NCBI RefSeq assembly: GCF_022539505.1
Contig: NC_061514.1
Location: forward strand, 343,402,644 to 343,466,643
Direction: 5' to 3'
Length of the DNA stretch: 64,000 nt
DNA from: Lolium rigidum
Taxonomy: Eukaryota; Streptophyta; Magnoliopsida; Poales; Poaceae
Part shown: positions 1 through 12,014 of the stretch, piece after piece
Numbering within the stretch: the first letter of the stretch is position 1
Layout of the letters: every line of letters starts with the position of its first letter
Program-made: the position numbers and the translations under genes
Notes under the pieces: generated by a model
What the model was told of the DNA's origin: nothing
The model's input: only the letters and a program-made list of their open reading frames with translations
Databases searched by the model: none

Positions 1-3000
1 GAAGGTGAAGACGGCGACCCCAAAACTGAAGAAGGTGAAGTCGATGCAGGGGTAGATGGCGTAGAAGCCCCCTGCATCGAACCCGCCCGCGACGCTGCTG
101 CCCCCCTAGGCGAAGGGGGCAAGGAAGACCGGCTGGGGCTCCTCCCCAACCTGCCCTGCACCTCCGTCGCCAGAGGGGGCTGCACCACCCCAACGTCCCC
201 GCTTGGCAGCTGAACCGCCAAGGCCGTGGCCGGCTGCTGCTGCTCCACCGGGCCGGGGGGCGGCTGCTGCTGCCACGCCGGGCTGGAGGCCGGCTGCAGC
301 TGCAGCTCCGCCGGACCAGGGGAGTGCTGCAGCACCGCCGAGCCCAAGGCCGGCTGCTGCAGCTCCACCACGCCCGCGGCACGCTGCTTCCCTCCCGCCG
401 AAAGAGCCTCGGTCTGCTGCAGACCCGAGGCCGTCGTGTCGAGCATCGAAGAAGGAGGAGTCCTCGGCTACCTCCCCTCCATCTGAGGTGTGGTAGAAGA
501 CGGAGTGGGAGCAACAAAAGGACTACCTGGAGACGTAGACGACGACGAACCCGGACGAGTCCTCCCCTGCATAAAAGTCCGAACACGAGACGGAGAAGAC
601 GTCCTAGTCACAGACGGAGGAGTTGCCACCAAATGCGGCGACACCGCCATAGCTCGAGCCACAATCTCTCGGCCCCTGTCAGTCCTCGGCGAGTGGTTAA
701 AAGGGGTCACAGCCACCTGTGCAACCGGTACTGAAGCTGTGTCCGTAGGGCACATAGATGCCTGGCCATCGACCTCCATATGTGCGGACCCAGGTGCACC
801 ATCCGCCGTAGGATCAACCTGTCCCTCATCCTCAAAGCCATGAGCCGCATCACCATCATCGTCGCCCTTCCAGAAAAAAGGGCGAAACCTAGGATCTGGC
901 TTATACCCCGAAGCCTCACGACGGAACCGAAATCTATAACCATTAAGCTGTAGGCGAGCCAGCACCTCTAAACATTTATCTATCTGCAGAACCGATATAT
1001 TCCTCATGGCCACCTGAATACGAACAATCCCTTGACTCCGCAAGGTATACAAGTCCACGTCAAGAGTAGAGCCAATCAAAGTACCTACATCCCATATGCC
1101 TAGGAAGTGACGTAGAGAATTAGGAACACCTTCGACATGCACCCAAACAGGCTCCATCACAAACTCAAGAATAACATCATGTTGAGTCCAAGAAGAAACA
1201 ATGGCCTGTGCATTTATCTTAAGCACACTCATCTGCATACCATCAATCCTCAACAAGTCCTCAGCTATAGGAATACCAATCAGAAAAGCATTAGAATCAT
1301 GAGGCACCGCCTCCCACTTCCATGTAGGATTCCCCGGACACATACGAGCCATGAGACTCTGGATATCTGCCGCAGTGACAGTCCCCTCCCCTGACACCTG
1401 TACCAAGGCTGTAGGTGCACCTGAGGATAACATTTGTGGCTTAAATACTGAGTCTGGAATCTGCAGGTCAAGCGTAGCATCATTACCGCAACCAACAAAG
1501 AAACTCATAGGCTTCGGAGTCTTCAAAACAGGGCACCAGATGGTCGGATGCGCCCTAGAATCGCAGACTAAACAGTAGTGTAAAACCTTGCAGTCCTTTG
1601 TAGCATGCGTATTGACCGCACACTTCTAGCAACGACTAACCTTGTTAGGTTTCACAACAGGTGCAACAACAACTGGAGCAACCGCAGGCAACTGCTGTGG
1701 TGCAGAAGCGACCTCCACCGCGGGCGTAGAGACCAACATACCCACCGGTACCGATGTGTCCTCCAGAACCCCTTGCACTGTGGGTGGCGGCACCGCAACC
1801 CCTCCTCCCACCGCTCGCCCCGCAGCGGCCGTCTTCTTCTTTCTCCTCTTCTTCAGCTGTCCCTGCTGCGCCGGCGGATTCTGAGCTACAGGCTGCTACT
1901 GAGGCATCACCGGCTGCTACTGAGGCATCACCGGCTGCTGCATAGGGATAGGATACTGAAAAAACTGCCCTTGATAATGTGAGTATTGCTGTTGCGGCGG
2001 ACGATACCCCACTTGGGCCCGAGGCTGCGCAGCAGGTGCTGGCTGCATAAGGGCACCTGCCGGCCAGCCTTGAAACCCCGGAGGACCTTGATATCCCCCG
2101 CTCCCCGGCGCAGCGACCGCCTGCGTAGGAGCCGGCGCCGACGGTGCTGGAGATGTCCCTGGCGGCAGAGGGCGGGACGGCCCGGCCATGGCTCCGACGA
2201 CGGCGCCCCTGGCGACCACGTCGACGAAAGACCGGCGAAACGGAGCGCCCAAGAGATGTGCTGACGATGGCGAAAGGCACGGACGTGGATCCGGCGGTAC
2301 GTGCAGCGGTGCAGATGGGTGCAAGGCGGCGACGGCGCGACCTTGTGGCGAAGACGATCTTACGATCGCATGTCTCGCGATCGCTGCCTGATGTACCCTC
2401 CGTCTGTCCTCCCGCTGCAGGCCCATCAACGCACGACAAAGGCCGGCCCAACGTGACTGCGGCCCAAGCAGCGACGATCCCGCCTCCTCCGTTTCGAAAC
2501 GATGACGAATGGAGGTCACCGCCTCGTGCACCGGCGAGCAGGAGCCGGCGGCCATCCGATCCGCACCCTTCTTGGCGATGTTAAGGAAGTCACCGAAAAC
2601 TGCCGGCGGCGAGATCCTTTTGGAGGGAAGTGGTCCCTTCCACCCCTTGATCCGCACCGGCAGCCTAGGGATCCTCAACCCCGGCGGCGAGCAGGAGATC
2701 GCCCGAACGAGCCTCGCAGGCTCCACGCGCGGAGGCGATTCCGAACGAGCCCTCGGCTCAGCCAAAGCTGGCGACGAAGCCCGCCGCTCCCAAGGTCTGG
2801 ACGCATACCCTGGGAACCCGATCTTGCCCCAGAAGTCTTCCAAGAGCGCTGCCCGATCTAGTTGACCATCATCGGCGATCGGCAGCACTTTTGGCTCATC
2901 CTCCAGACCATCCCACGCCACTTCCTCCGCCACTGTAATCTCTTCGTCGACCTCCGAATCCTCGAGGGGATCAAATCGACTCCCCGAGCGTGGAGACAAC

Positions 3001-3104
3001 CCGGCCGGGGAAAGGATTGGCCGGATCGGCTGCAGGAGGATCCGTCGGCGAGACGTCCGCCCCGACGCGAGCCAAGGCTCCGTCGCCTCAGCCGCCTCAG
3101 TCAT
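1..3104 (-). pseudogene. Gag-like zinc-knuckle protein of a retroelement, decayed, 3' end off window
   Basis: One reading frame runs from an ATG at 3104 (context GCG-ATG-A) down to position 1 and is open apart from four in-frame TAG codons at 1917-1919, 1896-1898, 1626-1628 and 468-470. The N-terminal part is acidic and Ser/Pro/Arg rich. Next come a Gln/Pro/Tyr-rich linker and two knuckles of form C-x2-C-x4-H-x4-C at about 1545-1635; the first has one of the stops inside it. A DUF4283-like globular segment lies at about 850-1530, and then a long Pro/Gln/Ala-rich tail. This layout is typical of the nucleic-acid-binding first ORF (gag-like) of plant LINEs and related retroelements; that assignment is from family knowledge. 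No reverse transcriptase is visible, and it would lie left of the window. The stops make it a pseudogene. The minus-strand frame is preferred over the antisense Pro/Ala-rich ORFs because of the knuckles. Confidence 0.7.
224..375. repeat. Degenerate GC-rich minisatellite in the gag-like tail
   Basis: Units of roughly 40-50 bp recur around the motif GCCGGCTGCTGC. On the minus strand they encode repeated Leu-Gln-Gln-Pro-Ala type segments of the gag-like tail. The copies are imperfect. Confidence 0.55.
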
Positions 3105-5416
3105 CGCCCCCTTTGCTTGTCACCTCGTCGAGTGAATAGCATATTCTACAAAGTTGAACTTCGAATTTCACATTAGATCTTATTTTTCAGGAGCACTTCC
3201 TGGAAGGTTGATCACCGAAGTCATGTTTGCAAGTAGAGCCCAAGTATTGAAGTATGAATGTTTGTTTGGGTGCTGATTTGCTGATTAAGACCACTATTGG
3301 TAATTCAGCTACCAGCTCACTGACATGTTCAACGAGAAGAGTGCGAACTCCTGTCTCGTCATGTGAAAGAAAAGCACATGCATATGCTCCTCTGCATCGT
3401 GGACACAACTAGTGATATCTGAAGAGGCTTTTTACGGTACAAATTACAGTCTCATGGATGAGTAGTATTGTAGGTAATGCAGAGAGGGTAGCCACAACGA
3501 CACCCTCAAGAGGGCCACGACACTCGTAGGTGTCGTCTTGTTGGTGTCGAAGCGCCGGGATTTCGCCTGAAAAAACCCTCACCACACTGATACCTCACAC
3601 TACTAGACAACCCCAAGACAAGCTTCTACCACGCAATCTGGGTACTAACCACCCCGAGACGCCGCCAACACCAGGAGCCGTCGATGCCGACTCTTCACCA
3701 CCTACATGGCTCCAAGAAACAGCCATCAGCACCGCCACGTCGCCCGCCGTCGAGCCGCCTGTGTAGTCCACCTTCCGGGGCCGCCGCCCCAGCATCCGCG
3801 AACTCGCGCCCATGTACCAAATTCCACCGTGTGTTGGAGGAGGTAGGAGGGTTGGAACCGGAGAGCAGTAGCAGCACAACCACCTGGAGGGCTTCTTCCA
3901 CTGCCATTGGTGGGTGCCAACCGGGCATGGCAACATCCCATCCACTACCCTCCTCATCGCCGCACCACCGCAACCAGCTCCAGGGGTGCCAACGGTGTGA
4001 ACCATCCCACCGTCCAGGCCCAGATGGAACCTGTAGGGCCCAGATCTAGGGCATTGCGACCAACGCGTTGCCCGGTTGCTCCGGCACCGCCACGCTGCCA
4101 CAAGACCACCACGAGCCGAGTCGCTGCCTCCACAACTTATGCCAAGAAACACCGCTGCTGAGGTTGAAATGCCATCGTGCACCGCCGGATGCTCACAAGC
4201 ACCACCTAGGAGGAGCCTGTGCCGGGTAGAGGGAATCCAACCGCCACCGGCACAACCCGAGCTTTGCCTAGAGGCTATCGCCGGTGGCGGCAACAAAGGG
4301 AGGAGGTAGGAGAGGGCCTGGGAGGGTTAGCTATTTTAGATTCACCCGTGTGAGGGTCGACCAAGAGCACAAAGAGTCTTTTTGATGAATTTTCACCCGC
4401 TACGACTTTTGTTTTGCACAAAGAAGGGGCTAGAAGACCCCAGAGAAAACTCAAATATTATAAATGGTGGGTACAGATTTACAAGCATGCCCTTTTACAT
4501 CACTCGCCCTAAAGAACCAGATATTTGAAGATAAGGCCTGCCATCTTACAGAAAACACCCTAGGACTAAAGAATCGAGTCCCTAGGCATCACCACCACGA
4601 GTCGCCGGCGTCCTCCAAGCGTTCCCGCCGAGAAACAGGGCGCAGATGCCCGAACACCCAAGTCCGGCGAAGATCTATCGCTGCTGGACGCCTTGGAGCC
4701 ACCGGGGACGCACCACTTGGCAGCAACAACGCGTCGAGCTCCAGCAGGAAGGAAGCTGCAGGGCCTCCAGATCGGAGGTTGTTGATTCGAGGCCGCCATG
4801 CTGGCCATGGATAGCAGAGGTAAGAAGACCTCTAGTTGTGAAGCTCCAGACGAAGTAGAACCACCACCACCGCCTCTCCGTCGATCTGCAAAGGATCGAG
4901 CCATCAAGGATCTCTCCACCTTCTCCGCCACCATGGTGGCTAGGAAGAGCAAGATCCAGGACGGATCTGACCAGATCGAGAGAGAAAGCAGAGATGATTA
5001 TTGCAGGGATTGTGGGAGCGCCGCCGCCCTCCGCCTCCGACCATCGGAGCGCCGCGTCGAGCAGCCAGACGGCCACAGGCCATCAAGAGCCTCTCCATCT
5101 CCACCGTGACCATATCCCCAAGGGCATAAAGCCATTCTCCACATGGGTAAAGTAGCTAGATCTACACCTAATACTAAACCTATCTAATCCGGCGCCCACC
5201 CTTGACCATCTTCGGCCGGCTAATCCGGCGGAGGAGGCCTCGGAGCGGCCCGGCCGACGAGAGGCGACTCTCAACTACTGTAGCTGAACGAGAGGGGGAA
5301 GGGGGGGAATGAGAGCCCTCCACCCGCTATGACTTGAGAACATGATTTACCCAACTTTATAAACACACACAAAAAACAAAGCTATTGCAGAGATTTTAGT
5401 CCTGGATTCTTCATCT
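3105..5416. other. GC-rich repeat-like region, no supported gene
   Basis: After the gag-like start, the sequence at about 3480-5300 is GC-rich with many short overlapping open frames on both strands, none with a recognisable domain. Two blocks (about 3590-4320 and 4560-5300) are alike in style. Each is followed by a related CACCCGCTA(C/T)GACTT motif, at about 4387 and 5321. This looks like the interior of a non-autonomous DNA transposon or a diverged duplication, but I could not find its ends. Confidence 0.3.
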
Positions 5417-6575
5417 CACTACAGGAAACAGTCAAGGTGTCGACGGCCGTTACCTACGCCAATTGCTTTTAGTCGGGGCCTTAGGACATGCTCGGCCGAC
5501 GTCAGCCGTCGGCACAACATCCTCCTAGCCGTCAGTGTATGAATGCCATTGGCGTAGAGGGCGACACGTGGCCTCAGAAGACCTGGTCATCACGGCAAAG
5601 TGACGGTGTCGCACCTACGCCGACGGCTCGGCCGTTGGCCCAATTAAAAAAATTGATTTTTTTGCCCCACGCACCCCCATCGCCGTTTGTATTTTGAAAA
5701 ACAACAAAATCATAGAAATTTCAAAAAGCAAAATCCATCGTGATGATCATGTGTTATGTGTTCATTTTGTTATGAAAATTAATATACATGGATTTCGACT
5801 TTTTTGCAAAATGGCGTCATATTTCGGTAAAAACGGCTTTTCTGGTTGCCTAGGACCGATGAAAAAGTTTTTTCATATATAAATATGTATCTATAAAAAA
5901 ATTACATCTGATTTAAGCAGCGTGTGGCCGTTTACTGATTTTTAGATTCCTCAAAATAAAAAATGAAACAAGAGTTTTTGCAGGTTTTAGATTTTGATGC
6001 ATTTTTTTCAAAAAAGTTAAATTCTTTTTATTGTTATTTGAATTCAAGATTACTATTACTTATTCATTATGTTGTTTAGTTAAATAATTTTTTGGAATTC
6101 GAACAATAAAGAAGTGTGGCATCATTACAATGATTAATACGATTGATATGATATTATAATCACTAAGGTCTAACTGAAGCTTCTTATGATAGAACTCAAA
6201 AGTTAAGAGTGTTTGGGCCAGAGTAGTTTGAAGATGGGTGACTGACTGGGAAATTTGACTATTGATAAGTAATTTGATTTAAGATTAAGCATGTTTAGAG
6301 ATTAAATTGTCAAAAAATTCAAAACAATTAAAAAAGAAAGAAGTTTTTAGAAGTATCGATTTTTTTAATTCAAACTAACAAACGGTCGTTAATTAACCTC
6401 TATGTCGGCGGCTTTTCTACGCCGACGGCCAGCCTGATACTACGGCCAACGGCTTTTTCTACGTCAACGGCAAACTCCCGACATCGTGAGATGTCGACGG
6501 GGCTATGCCGACAGCTGCCATCGGGCCTATGCCGATGGCTTCTGACCGTCGTCGCCTTGACGATTTCCAGTAGTT
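5417..6575. mobile_element. Non-autonomous CACTA transposon, 1.16 kb
   Basis: The left end begins CACTACAGGAAACAGTCAAGG. The right end, read in reverse complement from 6575, is AACTACTGGAAATCGTCAAGG, and the match continues for about 29 bp with a few mismatches. Subterminal motifs of the type CTACGCCGACGGC and TATGCCGAC recur within about 200 bp of each end, as expected for CACTA elements. The 3-bp flanks (TCT and TTC) do not match, so the target duplication has decayed or the right edge is off by a base. The AT-rich interior encodes no transposase. Confidence 0.8.
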
Positions 6576-6638
6576 TTCTTCCATATTATATAGTCCTATG
6601 TTTTTTTTTGCCCCAACGAGCAACATACAATGGCTGCT

Positions 6639-6977
6639 CTAGTAGGGCTTTGCAACTCTAGCAACCTGGAATTCCTCCTCGTCGTTGTCTTCGAGAGGAT
6701 CTCGGTTGCACTTGAACGAGAACCAGATGAAGCCAACTACCGACAGTGCAACGGAAATGCTCAGGGCATACGCTAGCACTTTCAATGACATGTGCTTCGT
6801 CTCTTCCGCAAAGCCACTGCCGATAACTGCTCCAATGATAATACTTGCTGCAAATATCGTTACGAAGACATGCTGCAAAATAGCGAGCCAAAAAGAAAGA
6901 TAAGAGCGTAAGTAAGTGCAGAGTGCAACCACACCGGTAGACATTAATCCTGAGTAGAACAGAAGACATGCAAACAC
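6639..6977 (-). pseudogene. Membrane-protein gene fragment, 3' exon
   Basis: A 112-codon open frame reads on the minus strand and ends in TAG at 6639. The predicted chain has three hydrophobic stretches (about residues 3-23, 28-55 and 65-89). A short acidic cytosolic-type tail follows (motif DNDEEEFQV, then VAKPY). The clean hydrophobic/charged pattern and the stop suggest a genuine C-terminal exon of a small multi-pass membrane protein. I do not recognise the family. The frame stays open upstream across the Helitron insertion point into 11839-11895. It is probably a disrupted gene or an old gene fragment; promoter and first exons were not found. Confidence 0.45.
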
Positions 6978-6979
6978 AA

Positions 6980-7007
6980 TCTCTACTAATAAATCTCTAC
7001 TAATAAA
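6980..7007 (+). repeat. Tandem duplication of the Helitron 5' terminus
   Basis: The 14-bp terminal sequence TCTCTACTAATAAA occurs twice head to tail (6980-6993 and 6994-7007). Either copy could be the functional terminus; the outer one is preceded by A, as the Helitron target rule requires. Confidence 0.85.
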
Positions 7008-7203
7008 AGCTCCAGAGGGGTTGATCCAAACGATCTAAGCCATCCAAACGCCTAAATCCAACGTCTGTAGTTGTCCCAATGTTGTATTGTCCGCTCCGAA
7101 CCCACGATCTCCGCGCACCAGGAACTGACATTACACGGAGAATTAATCCGTCGCTAATCATTATTCCTGACTTCCCGTCCTGCTTTTTCCCCCAAACCAC
7201 CGC

Positions 7204-7480
7204 CCTGCCGGAACAACGCTCAGCGCCGCCGCACATCACCAGCGTGGCCGTCGTGATCTTCGCCGCCGCCTCAATGCCGCCGCACGTCACCAGCACGGCC
7301 GTCGTGATCTTCGCCGCCGTCTGTCATCAGCTCGGCCGTCGCCGTCCTGTCTCCACATCTCCGCGCTGCCCCCACGTCACCGCCCTGCATCCACACGGCC
7401 GCGCTACCCCCACGTCGCCGCCATGCCTCCACATCTCCGCGCTGCCCCCACGTCGCCGCCCTGCCCCCCACACCGCCGCC
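7204..7480 (+). repeat. GC-rich tandem repeats inside the Helitron
   Basis: A unit of roughly 60 bp containing GGCCGTCGTGATCTTCGCC occurs twice in tandem (about 7204-7320). It is followed by degenerate copies of CCACATCTCCGCGCTGCC with CGTCGCCGCCCTG (about 7350-7480). The open frames here are a by-product of base composition. Confidence 0.6.
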
Positions 7481-10400
7481 CGTCACCGCCCTATCTCCAC
7501 GTCGCTGCGCTGCCGAAACGCAGATGCCCTGACCTTTAGTGGCGAGGTCGTCGGAGCCCTGCCCGTCATGACGACGCCGCATCCAGCTCCATGGTGTACA
7601 GCTCCTCCAAGGTGGGCGGTCCTCGACAACATGGTCACGGATTCCACGCGGAAATTAGAAGGTATCTTAATTGCTCAAAATTGATAATTGTTCATGCGGT
7701 GAAATAACCAATAATGCATATTCTGGACATATTTGTTCCCAAATTGTGCACTACTACTTTCTAGACTACAAAGTAATTTCCGAGCACCGCCCTGCTTGAA
7801 ATCATTACAAATGTTTTGTCATCAGTATAACAATGGTTATTTTTTTGCTTACCGATTCTCTGGCTGCAACTATATATAAAGTATCTGTTGAGGTGTCAAT
7901 AAACATAATTTTCTTGAACTTTCAGCTTGCAGCTTGAATGATGTGACGATGCCCTAGCAGGCTGCTGCCTAAGTATTTTCCTGTCCTTACTTCCCATGTT
8001 CTCCTGATTTAAACACTACTATATGCGTTGAAATGATTATCTGTAAGCCTGAAGTCTTACCCATATGCTTATACAATGAGTATCATCATAGATACATTTG
8101 CGTAAGTGTGTGCCCCAAGTCAGTTCTAAAATTGGATTAACTTGAAGCCCAACACTTCTTTTGAATCAAACTGCGATTGCTGATCAGGCAAGGAAAAGTG
8201 ATCATCATAACTGTGGCATTAGTGTAGATATATGTGATCGCAAGATTATAAGAAGATGTATATGATTGGAAAAAGATGTAAATTATTTTCCATAACTAAT
8301 TTGGTTTATTAGGCTTGGCCTATAGATTTCATGCCCTTTGCATTGATATTATTGTTTGCCTATAGTATATTATTTTTTAATAGATTCATTACTTCTAAAG
8401 ATTATCATTATAATATCTCTCCCTGAAATGCAAGTCATATTTTCTCGGTGCATAGCCATGCACCACGGTTTTACCCATCTCTATCTGGTCGTAATGGCCA
8501 CAAGACACGGTGAACAACGTAGTCGCGACCAGCAGGACCTGATCTGACCGGTCTTGGTGCCCTCACCCTGTCGCCCATATTGTTTTCGATTTCTCCTACT
8601 TTCCTTTACCTTTATTAGTTAGACCACTCCATGTTGCCAAGGCTTCAGTGATATGTTCTTGTAGTAATTTAATCTCAGTGTGCTTATCTTTTTAACCGAG
8701 CCTATATATACAACATTTGTATTCTCTGCAGCCTAGGGAGGTGGGGAGACCTTGGTAGTGACTACCAGGAGAAACAAACCTGAAGACCATTCTTTTTAAA
8801 CTTTTAACATGAGTAAGTATCTGGTTTCCCTATCATTGGCCATAGTATTTTGAGTCATAATCAATTCATCTACAACAACGCAGTACTCTATTTTGCTTGT
8901 GGTAATGGTCTCGATCACATGAACCATCTCAACTAATCGATTTATCATTAATAAACTGGAAGTTCTTCCAAAAGGCATTTATGAATTATGTGTAACATGG
9001 CTGAAGTAGAATTTTCTTTTGTTCACATAAAATGACTATGAGTATGGTGTAAAAAATTCCACGCAGTCCTCCATCTTGCAAAATCAGGTAAAGTCTTGTA
9101 CTAGGTAAAATTGTTAAACTTCCTGAAGCATGGATGTTTTGAGCTAATATGATTGAATGAGATGATGGAATCATGCATATGAGCATGCCCTTGTTATTGC
9201 GTTTCTGAAATCTTTCAAGATGCAAATGAATATATTCAAGTTCATCTGCAACTGATAAAATGATGTATTCCGTATAGGTCCAGAAGGTAAATATACGATG
9301 ATATACATACGCTGGTGCTTGGTTGTGGAGTTTTTCAGTAACATATCCTCCATCATTCTCAAACAAGAACTACTAGAATTCCATAGATCTGCAATATTTA
9401 TATTCCTCTATATATTCGAAGACAGTAAGATATAGAGTGCAATCTTCAGTTGTGGTGAAATACATTGTTTTTATGCATCTAATAACATGATTTTACATGC
9501 AATTGGCCCCCCTTGTGTTCCTTTTCTGGCTCCGTCCCTGCAGGTCAACTACGATATTGTGCTATGATGGTAATACTGAGCAAGATATGTAAGTGAATAA
9601 GAATAGGTCAGAAATGCGATGGCGTAAATTCTAGAGTTTTTAGTGTTGTAATCGTCGTTGAATAAAATTGATCTGGGAGATAGCATTATGTTATATTGCA
9701 AAATCCTTTTTTTCCAAGAAAACCTGGTGTTATTTTAGAAGCTTTTATGAACTATATATTAGAAATTATTACCAGATATAGTTAGATAGCTATATGTTTC
9801 TTCGGTTTTTGGCTCCTATGTTATAGTGCTATACTTTATCTTGGATATTTCGTTTAGTCCATTCGCTTAAAAAGGGTGTCGCACTTGTCTAAATTTGGAT
9901 GTATCTATACACTATTTAGTATATTATATTATTGGCTCATATATTACATCGGAAATTAGTGATACACTTTTCTTTTGTTTGAATTGAAAGGGAACGTGTG
10001 AGTCATATCATAGCATTGATGTGCTCCTAGAATAGGTGATATAAACCTAGATTGTTGAATTTTGGAATTGATTGTCATGTGAGCACTGCTCGAAAGGAAG
10101 AAGGGTATTACTATATGCGACCTTATTCTACAACATGTTCATTTAATTTTGATTAATATTTATGAACTACGTGTAATTTTTATCTACTTTAGGATTTTTT
10201 TCGTTGATGTGCACAAAAAGTGTTCCCAGCATCTGAGAGTTACTTCTACATTCTTCTAACTTGTGGCTTGAATGGAATCAACTATAGAACTTGGATGGAG
10301 GATCTGTTAGGTATTGAAGCTCCATGACTCTTCACAAAAAAATATGTCTTGGTGGCATGAAAGCAAAGGGAGATTTAAGGATAGCATTTATGAAGTGATC

Positions 10401-10781
10401 CATCATGGTGATGTAATTAGTGATTGATTAGACAGAGAAAGATCGATTTACATCTTTGCTGTTTAGCAAAAGAGTAAGTGGTTATTTATAAATGTACTTA
10501 TGTAGCATGGACTAAGGCCCCTCCAGTTATGCATCTACATGGTTGATGCATTCGTTACTTATTTACTACTTTGGCCAGGTGTTTTGACAAATTTTGTTTA
10601 TAGTCTAATGGTGTGGCTGATGAATTAGTTAAGCATTGTATCGTCTAGGATAATGGTGAGTGATCTATATATCCATGCAAAACTAGGTTTTATAAGTATT
10701 TTAGCGGTTGCAGACTAACAGGCTTGGTTGTTGGTAGAGACTTGATTTGTATATAATCCATGAAGTGAGATTAGCAGCAGC
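7481..10781. other. AT-rich Helitron interior, no gene recognised
   Basis: Low-complexity to moderately AT-rich sequence. Short frames on both strands (for example minus strand 8986-9366) show no domain I can name. A weak resemblance to a LINE RNase H tail near 10610-10660 was not strong enough to call. Confidence 0.4.
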
Positions 10782-11595
10782 TAAGGCTGGCAATCGGGTC
10801 GGGTTTGACCGGGTCGACCTCTCTCAGACCCATGCCCATTTAACAAATGGGCGAGGTTCGTGCCCACGACCCTGCCCATGGGTCTAAGCGCATACCCATG
10901 CCCACACCCATCGGGTCACCCGATCCAATCGGGCACCCATCGGGTCTGTAGACAACCCATCAAATAGCACCATCTTAGCTTTGCAAATCCATCAGATCGT
11001 TTACAAAACATTTTCCATTACAATACATGCACGCAGGAGACACTCCGTTCAGGCAACCGAAAACAGATCACACTCAAGTCTCGGGTATTTGGTTTTGCGG
11101 TTCCTTATATAGGCAACTATCCCTACATTTATTGTTCTCTTGGTGGGGTGGTACTACGTGGAAGACTACAGATCCATGAATCACTTCAGGAGCTAGTGAG
11201 GCATTGTGCCAGTGAAAGGCGTGCAACCATGTCATATTTTACATGGGCCGGTAGGAACTAAGAACTAGCTTTGGCACAAAACAAACTTAACACACGTTTA
11301 GATCTAGTGTCTTGCTACCTAGCAACCAAGTGTTTCCTTTTGTGTGTGGTATTAAGTGTATTTACATCAAATAAAAGACTAATTGTTATATAGAATATAT
11401 ATTTATTTAATTATGAATACTAATCGGGCGACCCATCGGGTTACCCACGGGCACAACCTTATGCCCATACCCTACCCATAACTAATCGGGTTACCCGTGG
11501 GCATGACCAATGGGCGAAATAGTCGACCCATACCCTACCCATTCGGGTCGGGTGCCCATGGGCGCCCAGACCCATGGGCAAGATTGCCGGCCTGA
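10782..11595. mobile_element. Non-autonomous hAT element, 814 bp, nested in the Helitron
   Basis: It is flanked by a perfect 8-bp target duplication GCAGCAGC (10774-10781 and 11596-11603). The terminal inverted repeats are TAAGGCTGGCAATC and TCAGGCCGGCAATC (12 of 14 match). Both subterminal regions are full of GGGT/ACCC motifs (CGGGTCGGGT, ACCCATGCCC), as in many grass hAT elements. There is no transposase frame. The insertion is younger than the Helitron that hosts it. Confidence 0.88.
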
Positions 11596-11838
11596 GCAGC
11601 AGCAACAACATGAATAATAATGTAGATATATTTTGATTAGTTGCTTCACTTGAATTTCGTGGGATATAATTGGCACTATATTTTAATAGGATTTAACTGT
11701 TTGTACAATGTTCTTTTGCTCTCAGTTTCATATGATTTATTATCCATTTTTCTGGTAGTTTGGGACATTTTGTGTTTGTCATGCGCTTAAATAAATTTCG
11801 ATTAATGGGAACGTGTGTTGCACGTGCAACTTTACTAG

Positions 11839-11895
11839 TAACATAAAAGTAACCAAAGCACACGCAATTATAAGGTTGGTGTATGCTCTTCCAAC
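11839..11895 (-). pseudogene. Membrane-gene exon piece on the other side of the Helitron
   Basis: On the minus strand a plausible splice acceptor (TATATTTTAG) at 11896-11905 precedes a segment whose frame joins, without a stop, the membrane-protein frame at 6977 when the Helitron is ignored. This suggests the Helitron landed inside the exon. The segment is short and the exon start is inferred. Confidence 0.35.
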
Positions 11896-12014
11896 CTAAA
11901 ATATAAGATGCGTTTTGATGCATTAGACAAATGTCTACATTATTATGTGGTTGATATGACACTGAATTCATGTCACCAGATAAAATAAATACTTATCTTT
12001 ATTGTGATTTTATA

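Larger units (their letters stand above)
6980..11838 (+). mobile_element. Helitron, non-autonomous, 4.86 kb including a nested hAT
   Basis: The 5' end is TCTCTACTAATAAA preceded by A. The 3' end is a perfect palindrome GTTGCACGTGCAAC (11817-11830) followed by TTTACTAG, with T as the next base. This matches the grass Helitron rule: 5' TC, a 3' hairpin then CTRR, insertion between A and T, no target duplication. The first kilobase is GC-rich and the rest AT-rich. No Rep/helicase gene is present, so it is non-autonomous. Without the hAT insert and its duplicated target it is about 4.04 kb. I recognised no captured gene exon inside with confidence. Confidence 0.85.

Noticed and set aside
203..734. 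Plus-strand Pro/Ala- and Arg-rich open frames
   Set aside because: They are antisense to the gag-like frame in GC-rich repeats and have no domain; the minus strand has the zinc knuckles.
1645..2451. 268-codon minus frame overlapping the gag-like frame
   Set aside because: Alternative frame of the same strand with Arg/Ala/Gly bias and no domain; the other frame carries the conserved parts.
7079..7684. 201-codon plus frame in the Helitron
   Set aside because: Driven by GC-rich tandem repeats; no domain and no splice or promoter support.
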